From: Clostridia bacterium
Lineage (GTDB): Bacteria > Bacillota_E > RBS10-35 > JAJYVN01
Direction of reading: 5' to 3'
Assembly (NCBI GenBank): GCA_027335515.1
Contig: DAHWHT010000251.1
Coordinates: forward strand, 1 to 5,318
Length of the DNA: 5,318 nucleotides
A model generated the notes under the pieces. It did no database searches, was not told the origin of the DNA, and saw only the letters and a program-made list of their open reading frames with translations. A program made the position numbers and the translations under genes. This document shows positions 1 to 5,287 of the stretch, piece by piece. Positions within the stretch are counted from its first letter, which is position 1, and the number at the start of each line of letters is the position of its first letter.

Positions 1-380
1 GCTTGTCTACCCTCATCTTGACACAGAGGGGGTGGCCAACACGCGCCTCGGCTACCTCACGAGCCTGAGGGGATTCCTCGATACCGCACGGCGTCGCGGC
101 TGGCTGGAGGGCCTGCCGGTGGGCGCGACACTTTATCACGACGACCTGCCCCGCCGGCCCAAGGGCTTAGCGCGCTTCATCAGCGAGGACGTGATGGCGC
201 AGATCGAAGCGCCCGAGGCCTTGGTCAGGCTCCCCGACGCCACGACGCGCCATCTGGTCGTGGTGATGATCGAGACCGGCCTGCGCGCTGGCGATGCCTG
301 TCGGCTTCAGTTGGATTGCCTGGTCCCCGACAGTGCTGGCTGGCCTTGCCTACGCTTCTTCAACTCCAAGGTCGCCGCCC

Positions 381-386
381 AAAAAA
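381..386 (+). other. A6 homopolymer frameshift site inside the recombinase
   Basis: The recombinase similarity moves from frame 2 to frame 3 here. Removing one A restores a continuous reading (FFNSKVAAQKLIPLSTRV), which is what the family shows between the beta-hairpin lysine and the IPL strand. The upstream frame, if followed, runs as low-quality Arg-rich sequence to a stop at 827-829. The change may be a true one-base insertion, a homopolymer sequencing error, or a slippage site; the first two are more ordinary. Confidence 0.75.
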
Positions 387-932
387 CTCATCCCCTTGAG
401 CACCAGGGTTGCGGAGGCGATCCGCAGCCAAAGGGCTGGGGTGGTCCAGCATTGGCCGCGCGCGCCCTGGCTGTTTCCCGCGCCCGGCGGCAATCCCGAC
501 GGGGCGCGCCCGTTCCAATGGAGCACACTGCGAGGCCGGTTGGAGCGCTGGCAGGCGGCGATCGATCGGCACGACGCCGACGGGCGCCCGGTACACATCA
601 GTCCCCACCGCTTCCGGCACACGGTCGGGACCAGACTGATCAACGCTGGCGTCCCCGAGCACGTGGTCCAGCGCCTGCTCGGCCACGCCAGTCCCGTGAT
701 GACCGCGACCTACGCGCGGCTGCACGACACCACGGTCCGCGAGGCCTTCGCCGCGTATTGCGAGACCCATGTCGACATGACCGGGCGGTGGCTGCCGTTC
801 GATCCGGCATCGCCCACCGCCGAGGCTGAGTGGGTGCGGCGCCAACTGGCCCGCATTCAGGCCAGCCTGCCCAACGGCTGCTGCGGGCAGCCACCCCAGC
901 AACACTGCCCGCATCCCAACGCCTGCCTGACC

Positions 933-935
933 TGA
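933..935 (+). other. In-frame TGA at a conserved Cys position of the recombinase tail
   Basis: The TGA interrupts a reading frame whose recombinase-like sequence continues immediately on the other side (NACLT, stop, PHFQTTVEFLP). In this family the Cys-rich tail normally reads CLxC, so TGA stands where TGC or TGT would give the last cysteine of a probable metal-binding set. A single C-to-A or T-to-A change explains it. A short hairpin (GGAG, TTT, CTCC at 956-966) lies downstream but is too small to argue for a selenocysteine element. Confidence 0.7.
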
Positions 936-1104
936 CCGCACTTTCAGACCACCGTGGAGTTTCTCCCGGTTCACCGCTTACAGGCCGAAGAGACGCGCAA
1001 GCGCATCGCCGCGGCGGAGAACCAGGGCCGCTTGCGACGGGCAGCCAACCATCTCCAGGTCCTGGAGAGCCTTGAGCGCATCATCCCCGCCCTGGCCGCG
1101 GTGC

Positions 1105-1112
1105 GAGAGGAG
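1105..1112 (+). promoter_or_regulatory. Ribosome binding site for the DUF6262-type gene
   Basis: GAGAGGAG lies 10 bases before the ATG at 1123 and inside the end of the recombinase frame. It selects 1123 as the start over the upstream in-frame ATG at 1072. The 17-base overlap with the recombinase end suggests coupled translation of the original pair. Confidence 0.6.
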
Positions 1113-1122
1113 ACGACGCGCT

Positions 1123-1860
1123 ATGACGTGCAACCCTGACGACAGCCACCGTTCCGCTGCCATCGTGGCGGCCGCCGGCGCGCGCCACGAAGCAACCCAG
1201 CGCAGGGCCAGTGAGGCCTTGCACTACCTGCAGACCGTTGGCGCGCCCGTCACCTTCGTGGCTGTCGCACGCGCGGCCGCGGTCTCTCGTTCCTGGCTCT
1301 ATCGTGACCCGGACGTTCGCGCCGAGGTCGATCGCCTCCCGAGCGCACAACCACCAGCGTCGAAAGGTCGCGTGCCGGCCGCCGAGCGAGCCTCGGCGGC
1401 GTCGGTCGCCCGGTTGCTCGAAGCCGCCCGTTCGGAGGCGGCCGCCTTGCGCGAGGAGAATCGTCGGCTCCGCGAGGTCCTTGCCCGCAAATTAGGCGAA
1501 CGTCGGCGTTTGTTCTCCCACATAAGCATCAACGCACGGGGACGCTCCTTCACCTCGCACGAAGTCATCGTCAACGTGATCGCCCACACCCACACCGCCG
1601 CAGGGCTCAAGGTGCGCCGCCATCTCGACCAGACGCCCTGTCCCACCGGCCTCCAGGTGACCGATGAGGAGCTTGCCCTCGTCCAGCTCGATCCACACGA
1701 GTTTCATCCTCTGTGGAACTACCGGATCCGCCCCACGCCCCGCCTGAGAGTTCATATCCTTACGGCGCCTAAAAAGCGCCACTCCCCTGTCCGCCGTCGC
1801 AAGCGTCACCGCCGCAGCGGTCGGCGTCCTCCCCGCACGGATCCGCCCCGACGGGCCTGA
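1123..1860 (+). CDS. DUF6262/TnpC-like protein fused in frame to an ISAzo13 transposase C-terminus
   Basis: The frame codes for 245 residues. Residues 1-126 resemble the small third protein of Tn554-like transposons (DUF6262/TnpC-like): a basic helical start, PVTFVAVARAAAVSRSWLYR (about 42-61, a helix-turn-helix-like segment), an ASAASVARLLEAA segment and a charged coiled coil ending in REVLARKLGE. In Tn554, TnpC assists the two recombinases. The overlap with the preceding recombinase fits that role. From residue 128 the protein becomes the end of an ISAzo13-family transposase (RRLFSHISINARGRS to HEFHPLWNYRIRP, about residues 128-204). The last 40 or so residues are Arg/Pro-rich readthrough antisense to the MarR gene and probably not native. 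The DUF6262 part is near full family length, so it might retain function with a foreign tail. Family identity of the first part is moderately sure. Confidence 0.75.
   Translation: MTCNPDDSHRSAAIVAAAGARHEATQRRASEALHYLQTVGAPVTFVAVARAAAVSRSWLYRDPDVRAEVDRLPSAQPPASKGRVPAAERASAASVARLLEAARSEAAALREENRRLREVLARKLGERRRLFSHISINARGRSFTSHEVIVNVIAHTHTAAGLKVRRHLDQTPCPTGLQVTDEELALVQLDPHEFHPLWNYRIRPTPRLRVHILTAPKKRHSPVRRRKRHRRSGRRPPRTDPPRRA
1504..1734 (+). mobile_element. ISAzo13-family transposase, 3' remnant
   Basis: About 77 codons match the conserved C-terminal end of ISAzo13 transposases: RLFSHIS, a RGRSFTSHEVIVN block, the GLKVRRHLDQ segment, CPTGLQVTDEEL where the family has YPTG-VSDEE, and a final HEFHPLWNYRI corresponding to FHGEWNY. 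The catalytic part is missing, so the piece cannot transpose. Its 5' border sits exactly where the DUF6262 coiled coil ends, near 1498-1504. The normal stop after the WNY motif is absent in this frame, although a TGA lies in another frame at 1745-1747. I could not identify a terminal inverted repeat between 1735 and 1769. Confidence 0.8.
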
Positions 1861-2293
1861 TCCTGCGCAGCCAGTCACGGAACTGCTCGATCTCGGAATT
1901 CGTCAGCCACCGCAGGATGGCGACCTCCACCAGTTCACGGTGGATGTCGTCCCGCACGCGTCGGCCCGGCTCGGTGAGGGAGAGGAGCCGGACCCGTCGA
2001 TCGCCGGGGTCCGCGACGCGTTCCACCAGTCCGCGCCGCTCTACACGGTCCATCAGGCCCGTGACGTTGGACGGGTCGCAGCGCATGGCGCACGCCAGGG
2101 CTCGCATGGGCCGCGGCGCATCCAGCGATCGCAGCAGCACGACTTGCTGCGGGGTGAGATCATGCCGGGCCGCCACTTCCGTGAGCAAGTGGTGGAGTCC
2201 CCCCGCCACGGCCAGCAGACGGTCCAGGATCTCGGCGGCGGCCGCCTGCCCGCCTTCTCCAACCGCCGTGTCTCCGCCCGTCACCGTTGACAC
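1769..2293 (-). CDS. MarR-family transcriptional regulator
   Basis: This 174-residue winged helix-turn-helix regulator is expected to act as a dimer in the cytoplasm and to repress nearby genes until a ligand or oxidant releases it. An N-terminal helix region (about 20-45, EILDRLLAVAGGLHHLL) leads to LTPQQVVLLRSL (46-57). The recognition helix region MRALACAMRCDPSNVTGLMD spans 63-82, and RVERRGLVERVADPGDRRV is followed by LLSLTEPGRRV (83-113), including the family wing D-x-x-D-R-R. The tail after residue 150 is short, acidic and Cys/Gly-rich and is not family-like; it ends 35 bases from the ISAzo13 remnant. The start is a GTG at 2293, with a GGGGGAGG purine run only about 3 bases away, so the GTG at 2284 is a possible alternative. 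It is divergent from an FMN reductase, its probable target. Whether it senses quinones, oxidants or drugs cannot be read from the sequence. Confidence 0.9.
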   Translation of the reverse strand: MSTVTGGDTAVGEGGQAAAAEILDRLLAVAGGLHHLLTEVAARHDLTPQQVVLLRSLDAPRPMRALACAMRCDPSNVTGLMDRVERRGLVERVADPGDRRVRLLSLTEPGRRVRDDIHRELVEVAILRWLTNSEIEQFRDWLRRIRPVGADPCGEDADRCGGDACDGGQGSGAF

Positions 2294-2389
2294 CGCCCTC
2301 CCCCGGTCCTAGTATTGGATGTGCTCAACTATAGACTTAGTCAAGCGTTCCTGGCCCCGGTCGGCACAAGGACAGGGAGGGAAATCAGG
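2294..2389. promoter_or_regulatory. Divergent promoter/operator region between MarR gene and FMN reductase
   Basis: This 96-bp gap contains an AT-richer island at about 2310-2345, unlike its surroundings. Within it, GACTTAGTC (2334-2342) is a 4-bp inverted repeat around one base, and CTAGTATTG and CAACTATAG (2310-2318 and 2327-2335) form an imperfect inverted repeat, a size and type that MarR dimers often bind. On the minus strand TTGACT (2344-2339) resembles a -35 box for the regulator, and on the plus strand TATAGA (2330-2335) resembles a -10 box for the reductase. Neither has a convincing partner at standard spacing. Shared operator control of both genes is inferred. Confidence 0.4.
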
Positions 2390-3025
2390 ATGCCCAAACT
2401 CCAGGTGATCATCGGCAGTACGCGCCCCGAGCGAGCCGCCGACCTCGTCGCGCCGTGGGTGGTGCGGCGTGCACGCGAGCACGGTGGCTTCGAGATCGAG
2501 GTGCTCGACCTACGGGATTGGCCGTTGCCCATGTTCCAGGAAACCCGGCAGACAATCGGAGACATGGCCGACCCCACCTATTCCGACCCGATCGTCCGGC
2601 GATGGAACCGCAAGATCGCGGAGGCGGACGCCTACCTGTTCATTACCACGGAATACAACCACAGTGTGCCCGGTGTGCTGAAAAACGCGATCGACAACGT
2701 CTTTGTCAGCTTTGCCTTCCGCAACAAGCCCGCGGGCTTCATCGGCTACAGCGGCGGCATCGCCGCCGGCGCTCGGGCGGTGGAGCACCTGGCGCACATG
2801 GCCATCGAAGCCGAACTGGTGCCGCTGCGGAACACCGTGCTCGTCGGCCAGGTCGGGAGCGCCTTCGACGAGACGGGCGCCCCGAACAATCCGATGACCG
2901 AGACCGCTCTCACCATTTTACTGGAAGACCTGACGTGGTGGGCCGGCGTCCTTCATCGCGCCCGGGCCGAAGGGCAAGTCGCGCCGGGCGCCGTCCGGCT
3001 GATGGCCGCCGCGCAGCGCGGTTGA
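2390..3025 (+). CDS. NAD(P)H-dependent FMN reductase (flavodoxin-like fold)
   Basis: This 211-residue cytoplasmic flavoprotein belongs to the NADPH-dependent FMN reductase family, whose members reduce flavins, quinones, azo compounds or metal oxyanions with NAD(P)H. The FMN phosphate loop GSTRPER lies at 9-15. The hallmark TTEYNHSVPGVLKNAIDNV lies at 86-104 and the GYSGGIAAGARAVEHL flavin-edge motif at 119-134. Length is typical and no motif residue is missing. The ATG at 2390 follows GGGAGG (2374-2379) at 10 bases, which favours it over the earlier in-frame start at 2315 inside the promoter region. The divergent MarR gene suggests induction by an electrophile or redox stress. A strong hairpin downstream suggests a single-gene transcript. 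The exact substrate cannot be assigned. Confidence 0.92.
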   Translation: MPKLQVIIGSTRPERAADLVAPWVVRRAREHGGFEIEVLDLRDWPLPMFQETRQTIGDMADPTYSDPIVRRWNRKIAEADAYLFITTEYNHSVPGVLKNAIDNVFVSFAFRNKPAGFIGYSGGIAAGARAVEHLAHMAIEAELVPLRNTVLVGQVGSAFDETGAPNNPMTETALTILLEDLTWWAGVLHRARAEGQVAPGAVRLMAAAQRG

Positions 3026-3051
3026 GCGGTCGTCGCTGTCGGGCGCGCCTA

Positions 3052-3104
3052 GTCGCGGTGAGGCTGCGGTCGCGCAACGGCGCGGCCTCCAGCCTCACCG
3101 TGAC
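3052..3104 (+). terminator. Two-tier GC hairpin after the FMN reductase, candidate terminator
   Basis: GTCGCGGTGAGGCTG (3052-3066) pairs with CAGCCTCACCGTGAC (3090-3104) at 14 of 15 positions. Inside the loop, CGCGC, AACG, GCGCG (3071-3084) can form a second hairpin. It begins 27 bases after the reductase stop. There is no clear T run on the 3' side, so it may be a factor-assisted terminator, an mRNA-stabilising structure, or a bidirectional element shared with DNA to the right. Confidence 0.5.
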
Positions 3105-3141
3105 GCTTGTGACTTGTGCCCCCGTCGGGTCCAAATCGCGG

Positions 3142-3502
3142 TCAGATCCAGCTCGGGCCCTGCTCATTCGGGAACAACTCGGCAAAGGTGAAGTTGCTGC
3201 AACCCAGCACCGCTACGAACAGGCTGGCGGATCGCACCTCGCCGGTTTCGCTGTCCACGATACGAAGTTTGTCACCCGCCCAGTCCATGAAGGCCTTCTC
3301 GCCAGCGCGCCGGACGGCGTGATGACCCTGCCAGCAGTCGCTCCAACGTCCCGTCGTCCATTCCCTCGGGCAACGGCCATCCGAGCCCCGCCGCACGCGC
3401 CCGCCGCTCGTACTCACTCACCGTGCTTCGAGCGATTCGGCACGCTGCGCCCACTTCGCGCGCACCCATCCCCGCCGCGAACCGGAGTCGCCATGCCGGC
3501 CA
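3142..3502 (-). pseudogene. istA: IS21-family transposase IstA, N-terminal remnant with internal deletion
   Basis: Read on the minus strand from about 3502 down, this is the N-terminal DNA-binding part of an IS21 IstA: RLRFAAGMGAREVGAACRIA and STVSEYERRARAAGLGWPLP (helix-turn-helix) followed by EGMDDGTLERLLAG. At about 3322-3333 the reading changes frame and jumps to the start of the DDE catalytic domain, RAGEKAFMDWAGDKLRIVD (first catalytic Asp in MDWAGD), then SLFVAVLGCSNFTFAELFP and a stop just after SWI at 3142. The roughly 70-90 residue linker normally found between these parts is missing, and so is everything after the first catalytic Asp region. No natural start codon or IS end is visible at the 3502 side. 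It is non-functional. Confidence 0.85.
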
Positions 3503-3542
3503 CCCTCGTTCCTGCTCCCCGCCCGGCCACCCCTGCCGCCCA

Positions 3543-3983
3543 ATGTCGGTGGTCACCCGGGAGACGGAACTGGTCAAGACGCACCCTCGCGTACCCCGTG
3601 GCAGCCGTCGCTTGGACGATGCCGATCTGCCCCAGGAGCGCATTGCCTTCTTCCGCCGGGACGCCTCCTGGTACCGGGCGCAGGCCGAGAAGCTGGGACC
3701 GGAGGTCCTGGCCGCGGGGGCCGAACTGCTGGAGGTCGGCATCCGTTCGCGCCTGCGGCAGGCCCAGCGCGTCCTGGACCTGGAGACCACCTTCGGCAGC
3801 ACGCGGTTGAACGCGGCCTGCACTCGGGCGCGCGCCTTCGGGGACGCGCGCTACCGGACGATCAAGAACATCCTCGCGGCCGGCCTCGACCAGCACCCGG
3901 GCCAAGTGCCTTTGCCGCCGCCAGAGCGGGCGACGCACGTCGGCGCCTTCCTGCGCGGCCCCGAGGCCTTCGCCGCCACTGGC
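3543..3983 (+). pseudogene. istA: IS21-family transposase IstA, C-terminal remnant
   Basis: On the plus strand a frame opens at ATG 3543 and carries the C-terminal part of an IstA: ELVKTHPRVPRGSRRLDDAD, then a helical region AAGAELLEVGIRSRLRQAQR, TRLNAACTRARAFGDARYR, TIKNILAAGLD and a GAFLRGPEAFAA end. These match the conserved tail of IS21 transposases that follows the catalytic core. The core itself is absent. The frame stays open to 4631, but beyond about 3983 it is Pro/Thr/Arg-rich and looks non-coding. It lies about 60 bp from the N-terminal IstA piece and points the opposite way. No istB (AAA+ helper) follows, as would be expected in an intact IS21 element. Confidence 0.8.
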
Positions 3984-4026
3984 CGGCCGGAGTCCCCGGC
4001 CACTCCCGCTTGGACCTCCACTCCGG

Positions 4027-4347
4027 AGACAGACCGTCGGACGGAGGGCACCGCCGTCGCAGCGGCACCGGATGACACCGCGCCCACCATGGACGAGGTG
4101 CCACCGGCTGGCGATGGACAGGCCGAGCGCTTCCCGGAGGCCCTGCCCGTGGCACCGGATGGTGCCACCACCGGACGCAGGCCGCGGAACGACCGGGCGG
4201 TCCCAGGTGAGCACGCCCACGTGGTGTGGCACCGGATGGCACCGGCGCCAACTCAGAATCGCGATTTGGGCCGGCGTCGACGGACGGCGACCCGGCGGGG
4301 CACCGCCACAGCGCGCGGCCCCCCAGACAGACCGTCGCACCGCACCG
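4027..4347. repeat. Cluster of short GCACCG-type repeats in a gene-free stretch
   Basis: The stretch from about 3984 to 4371 has no gene I recognise. It holds repeated short motifs. GCACCG occurs at 4048, 4065, 4152, 4229, 4239, 4300, 4337 and 4342. The longer GGCACCGGATG occurs three times (4064-4074, 4151-4161, 4228-4238). GTGGCACC, GGAT, GGTGCCAC (4149-4168) is a perfect 8-bp inverted repeat, and GGTGCCACC recurs at 4097 and 4161. A 13-bp direct repeat, AGACAGACCGTCG, brackets the cluster (4027-4039 and 4325-4337). Arrays of short repeats are known at IS21-family ends, where transposase binds, so this may be the former right end of the IstA element. That link is inferred. Confidence 0.55.
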
Positions 4348-4371
4348 GAGGCCTGAGAGGAGAGAAACCAG

Positions 4372-4602
4372 GTGGAGTTGGGTGTGTCTGGACAGCGTCG
4401 GCCGCGGCGCGTCCACACGCCGGTCGTCGATGCCGCGGCCACGCCGGCGCCGAACTTGGTCGACCGGGACTTCACGCCGGAGACGGTCAATCGGCTGTGG
4501 GTGGCCGACATCGCGTATATCGGCACCCACGAGGGATGGTTGCACCTGGCAACGGAGCTGGATGGTTGTTGTTCGCTTATGCGACATTTTCGCCAAAGGT
4601 AG
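4372..4602 (+). pseudogene. IS3-family transposase OrfB fragment
   Basis: The 76-codon frame begins at a GTG with GAGAGGAGAG about 9 bases upstream, probably fortuitous. It resembles the middle of an IS3-family OrfB: LGVSGQRRPRRVHTP, a NLVDRDFTPETVNRLWVADI block and AYIGTHEGWLHLATELDG. The WVADI Asp (codon 4507-4509) is the first residue of the DDE triad. The N-terminal HTH_21-like part and the second Asp and Glu are absent. Similarity ends at about 4570, and the last ten codons come from unrelated, AT-richer DNA. It cannot be active. The family assignment is strong because the FTPETVNRLWVADIAYI signature is very characteristic. Confidence 0.85.
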
Positions 4603-4634
4603 GATGTTCCATCCCGGCGTCCTCCAGGTAGGAT
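4567..4634. repeat. Inverted and direct repeats at the IS3 truncation point, possible IS end
   Basis: IS3 similarity stops at about 4570. The following bases contain TCGC, TTAT, GCGA (4573-4584), a perfect inverted repeat extendable to TGT/ACA with one bulge. They also hold GGATG, TTC, CATCC (4602-4614) and two copies of AGGTAGGAT (4597-4605 and 4626-4634). The local base composition is AT-richer than the neighbourhood. This could be the terminus of another insertion sequence that cut the IS3 copy, but no matching end or transposase is visible. Confidence 0.3.
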
Positions 4635-4810
4635 AGAGCCGGGGCGGCACCATGGCTCGGCGGATGACATAGGGGGGTGGCAAGCGGCCGGCAAGGGGAA
4701 CACATCGGCGGCAATGTGGGGGGTCCTGGTGGCGCATTCCAAGGGCCGGGCTGGCGGTTGCGCACTACGGGAAGGTCCCGAAGAAGTGCGCCGAGTGGGC
4801 GCTACTGCGC
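4635..4810. other. Unassigned stretch before hicB
   Basis: No gene, RNA or clear repeat is recognised here. In the hicB frame, the codons from about 4754 (AVAHYGKVPKKCAEWALL) look protein-like and run into hicB without a stop. They match no family I know, and hicB has its own ribosome binding site. This may be the tail of a lost gene. Confidence 0.3.
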
Positions 4811-4819
4811 GGGGAGGTG
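4811..4819 (+). promoter_or_regulatory. Ribosome binding site of hicB
   Basis: GGGGAGGTG lies with its GGAGG core (4813-4817) 8 bases before the ATG at 4826. It selects that start over the GTG at 4817, which overlaps the site itself, and over the in-frame ATG at 4838. Confidence 0.65.
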
Positions 4820-4825
4820 GGCACG

Positions 4826-5287
4826 ATGGCGGTTGCGATGCCTTTACGGACCTACCGCATGGTGCTGGAGTGGGACGACGAGGACCCCAATAACCACATG
4901 TGGGTGGTGACGGTTCCCGCCCTGCCCGGATGCTTTACCCAAGGCCACACGCAAGCGCAGGCATTGGAGCGGGCGCAGGAGGCCATCTCGGCATACTTGG
5001 AATCCCTGGCCAAGCACGGGGAGCCGTTCCCCCCACCGGACGCCGAGACGCGGTCACGGTCAGGGAGCCGGGGCAAGATGGATCCGTCTGCCTCGGGTGA
5101 CGGGCCGCGCCATGCTGGTGGCCTTGCGGCGCGCCAGCTTCGTCTTAGACCGAAGTTACGCCGACCAGATCTCCGGTACGCCTTGGGTCCCAACGGTTTG
5201 CGGGTATTCACCCCGCGTTTTTCTGTCTACGCACCTCCAGGCCGACCAGGTGGAAGAGTTTGCTCTGCAACGAATCGGGGGTGGTGA
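4826..5287 (+). CDS. hicB: HicB-family antitoxin with probable 3' frameshift
   Basis: HicB is the antitoxin of the type II HicAB pair: it binds and masks the HicA mRNA interferase and represses its own operon. The first 74 or so residues are a good HicB partial RNase H-like domain: LRTYRMVLEWDDEDPNNHMW, VVTVPALPGCFTQGHT, ERAQEAISAYLESLAKHGEP and FPPPDAE. After that the uninterrupted frame becomes Arg/Ser-rich and runs to 5287, giving 153 residues, longer than short HicB proteins. Restoring one base near 5046-5052 switches to a frame reading AVTVREPGQDGSVCLG and stopping at 5098-5100. This is a family-like end (about 91 residues), and its stop overlaps a HicA-like start. The core is confident; the 3' lesion could be a real mutation or a sequencing error. 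Confidence 0.85.
   Translation: MAVAMPLRTYRMVLEWDDEDPNNHMWVVTVPALPGCFTQGHTQAQALERAQEAISAYLESLAKHGEPFPPPDAETRSRSGSRGKMDPSASGDGPRHAGGLAARQLRLRPKLRRPDLRYALGPNGLRVFTPRFSVYAPPGRPGGRVCSATNRGW

Larger units (their letters stand above)
2..1139 (+). pseudogene. Tn554-type tyrosine recombinase/integrase, 5'-partial, two disruptions
   Basis: This is the 3' part of a site-specific tyrosine recombinase of the kind that works in multi-gene Tn554-like transposons (TnpA/TnpB group). The reading frame is open from the first bases with no stop before the GTG at 32, so the true start is outside the window. The N-terminal SAM-like core-binding part (LTSLRGFLDTARRRGW) is read in frame 2. The catalytic Arg lies in TGLRAGDACRL (codon 284-286) and the beta-hairpin Lys in FFNSK. 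Similarity then jumps to frame 3 at the A6 run 381-386. That frame carries HRFRH (HxxR, 606-617), LLGHAS (His 684-686) and the nucleophile Tyr in TYARL (711-713). A Cys-rich tail (CGQP, HCPHPNACLT) meets TGA at 933-935, and the same frame continues as PHFQTTVEFLPVHRLQAEET and a helical tail to the stop at 1137-1139. Family features make the catalytic identity firm. Two lesions suggest a pseudogene, although sequencing error cannot be excluded. Confidence 0.85.

Noticed and set aside
956..966. GGAG-TTT-CTCC hairpin after the TGA as a selenocysteine insertion element
   Set aside because: The stem is only four base pairs with a three-base loop, below what bacterial SECIS structures show; kept only as a check in the findings.
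360..974. Minus-strand open frame of about 204 codons opposite the recombinase
   Set aside because: It is a shadow of the recombinase frame; catalytic motifs are on the plus strand and no motif is seen in the antisense product.
1764..1780. GGCGC-CTAAAAA-GCGCC hairpin at the MarR stop, considered as a terminator
   Set aside because: The stem is only 5 bp, and the A/T run lies in the loop instead of after the stem.
4149..4168. Palindrome and spaced repeats considered as a CRISPR array
   Set aside because: Repeat units are too short (11 bp), unequally spaced, and embedded in a wider cluster of the same hexamer; no cas genes are present.
3423..4631. A 402-codon open frame on the plus strand that could be read as one large protein
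   Set aside because: Only the part from about 3543 to 3983 looks like protein (IstA tail). The start overlaps the reversed IstA remnant, and the rest is Pro/Thr/Arg-rich repeat DNA and an out-of-frame reading of the IS3 fragment.
3414..4742. Long minus-strand open frames opposite the IS remnants
   Set aside because: They are antisense to the IstA tail and IS3 fragments, rich in Arg, Pro, Gly and Ser, lack any family motif, and are explained by high GC content.
4754..4825. Protein-like in-frame stretch upstream of hicB as an N-terminal extension
   Set aside because: HicB similarity starts just after the ATG at 4826, which has a well-placed ribosome binding site, and the upstream residues match no family I know.
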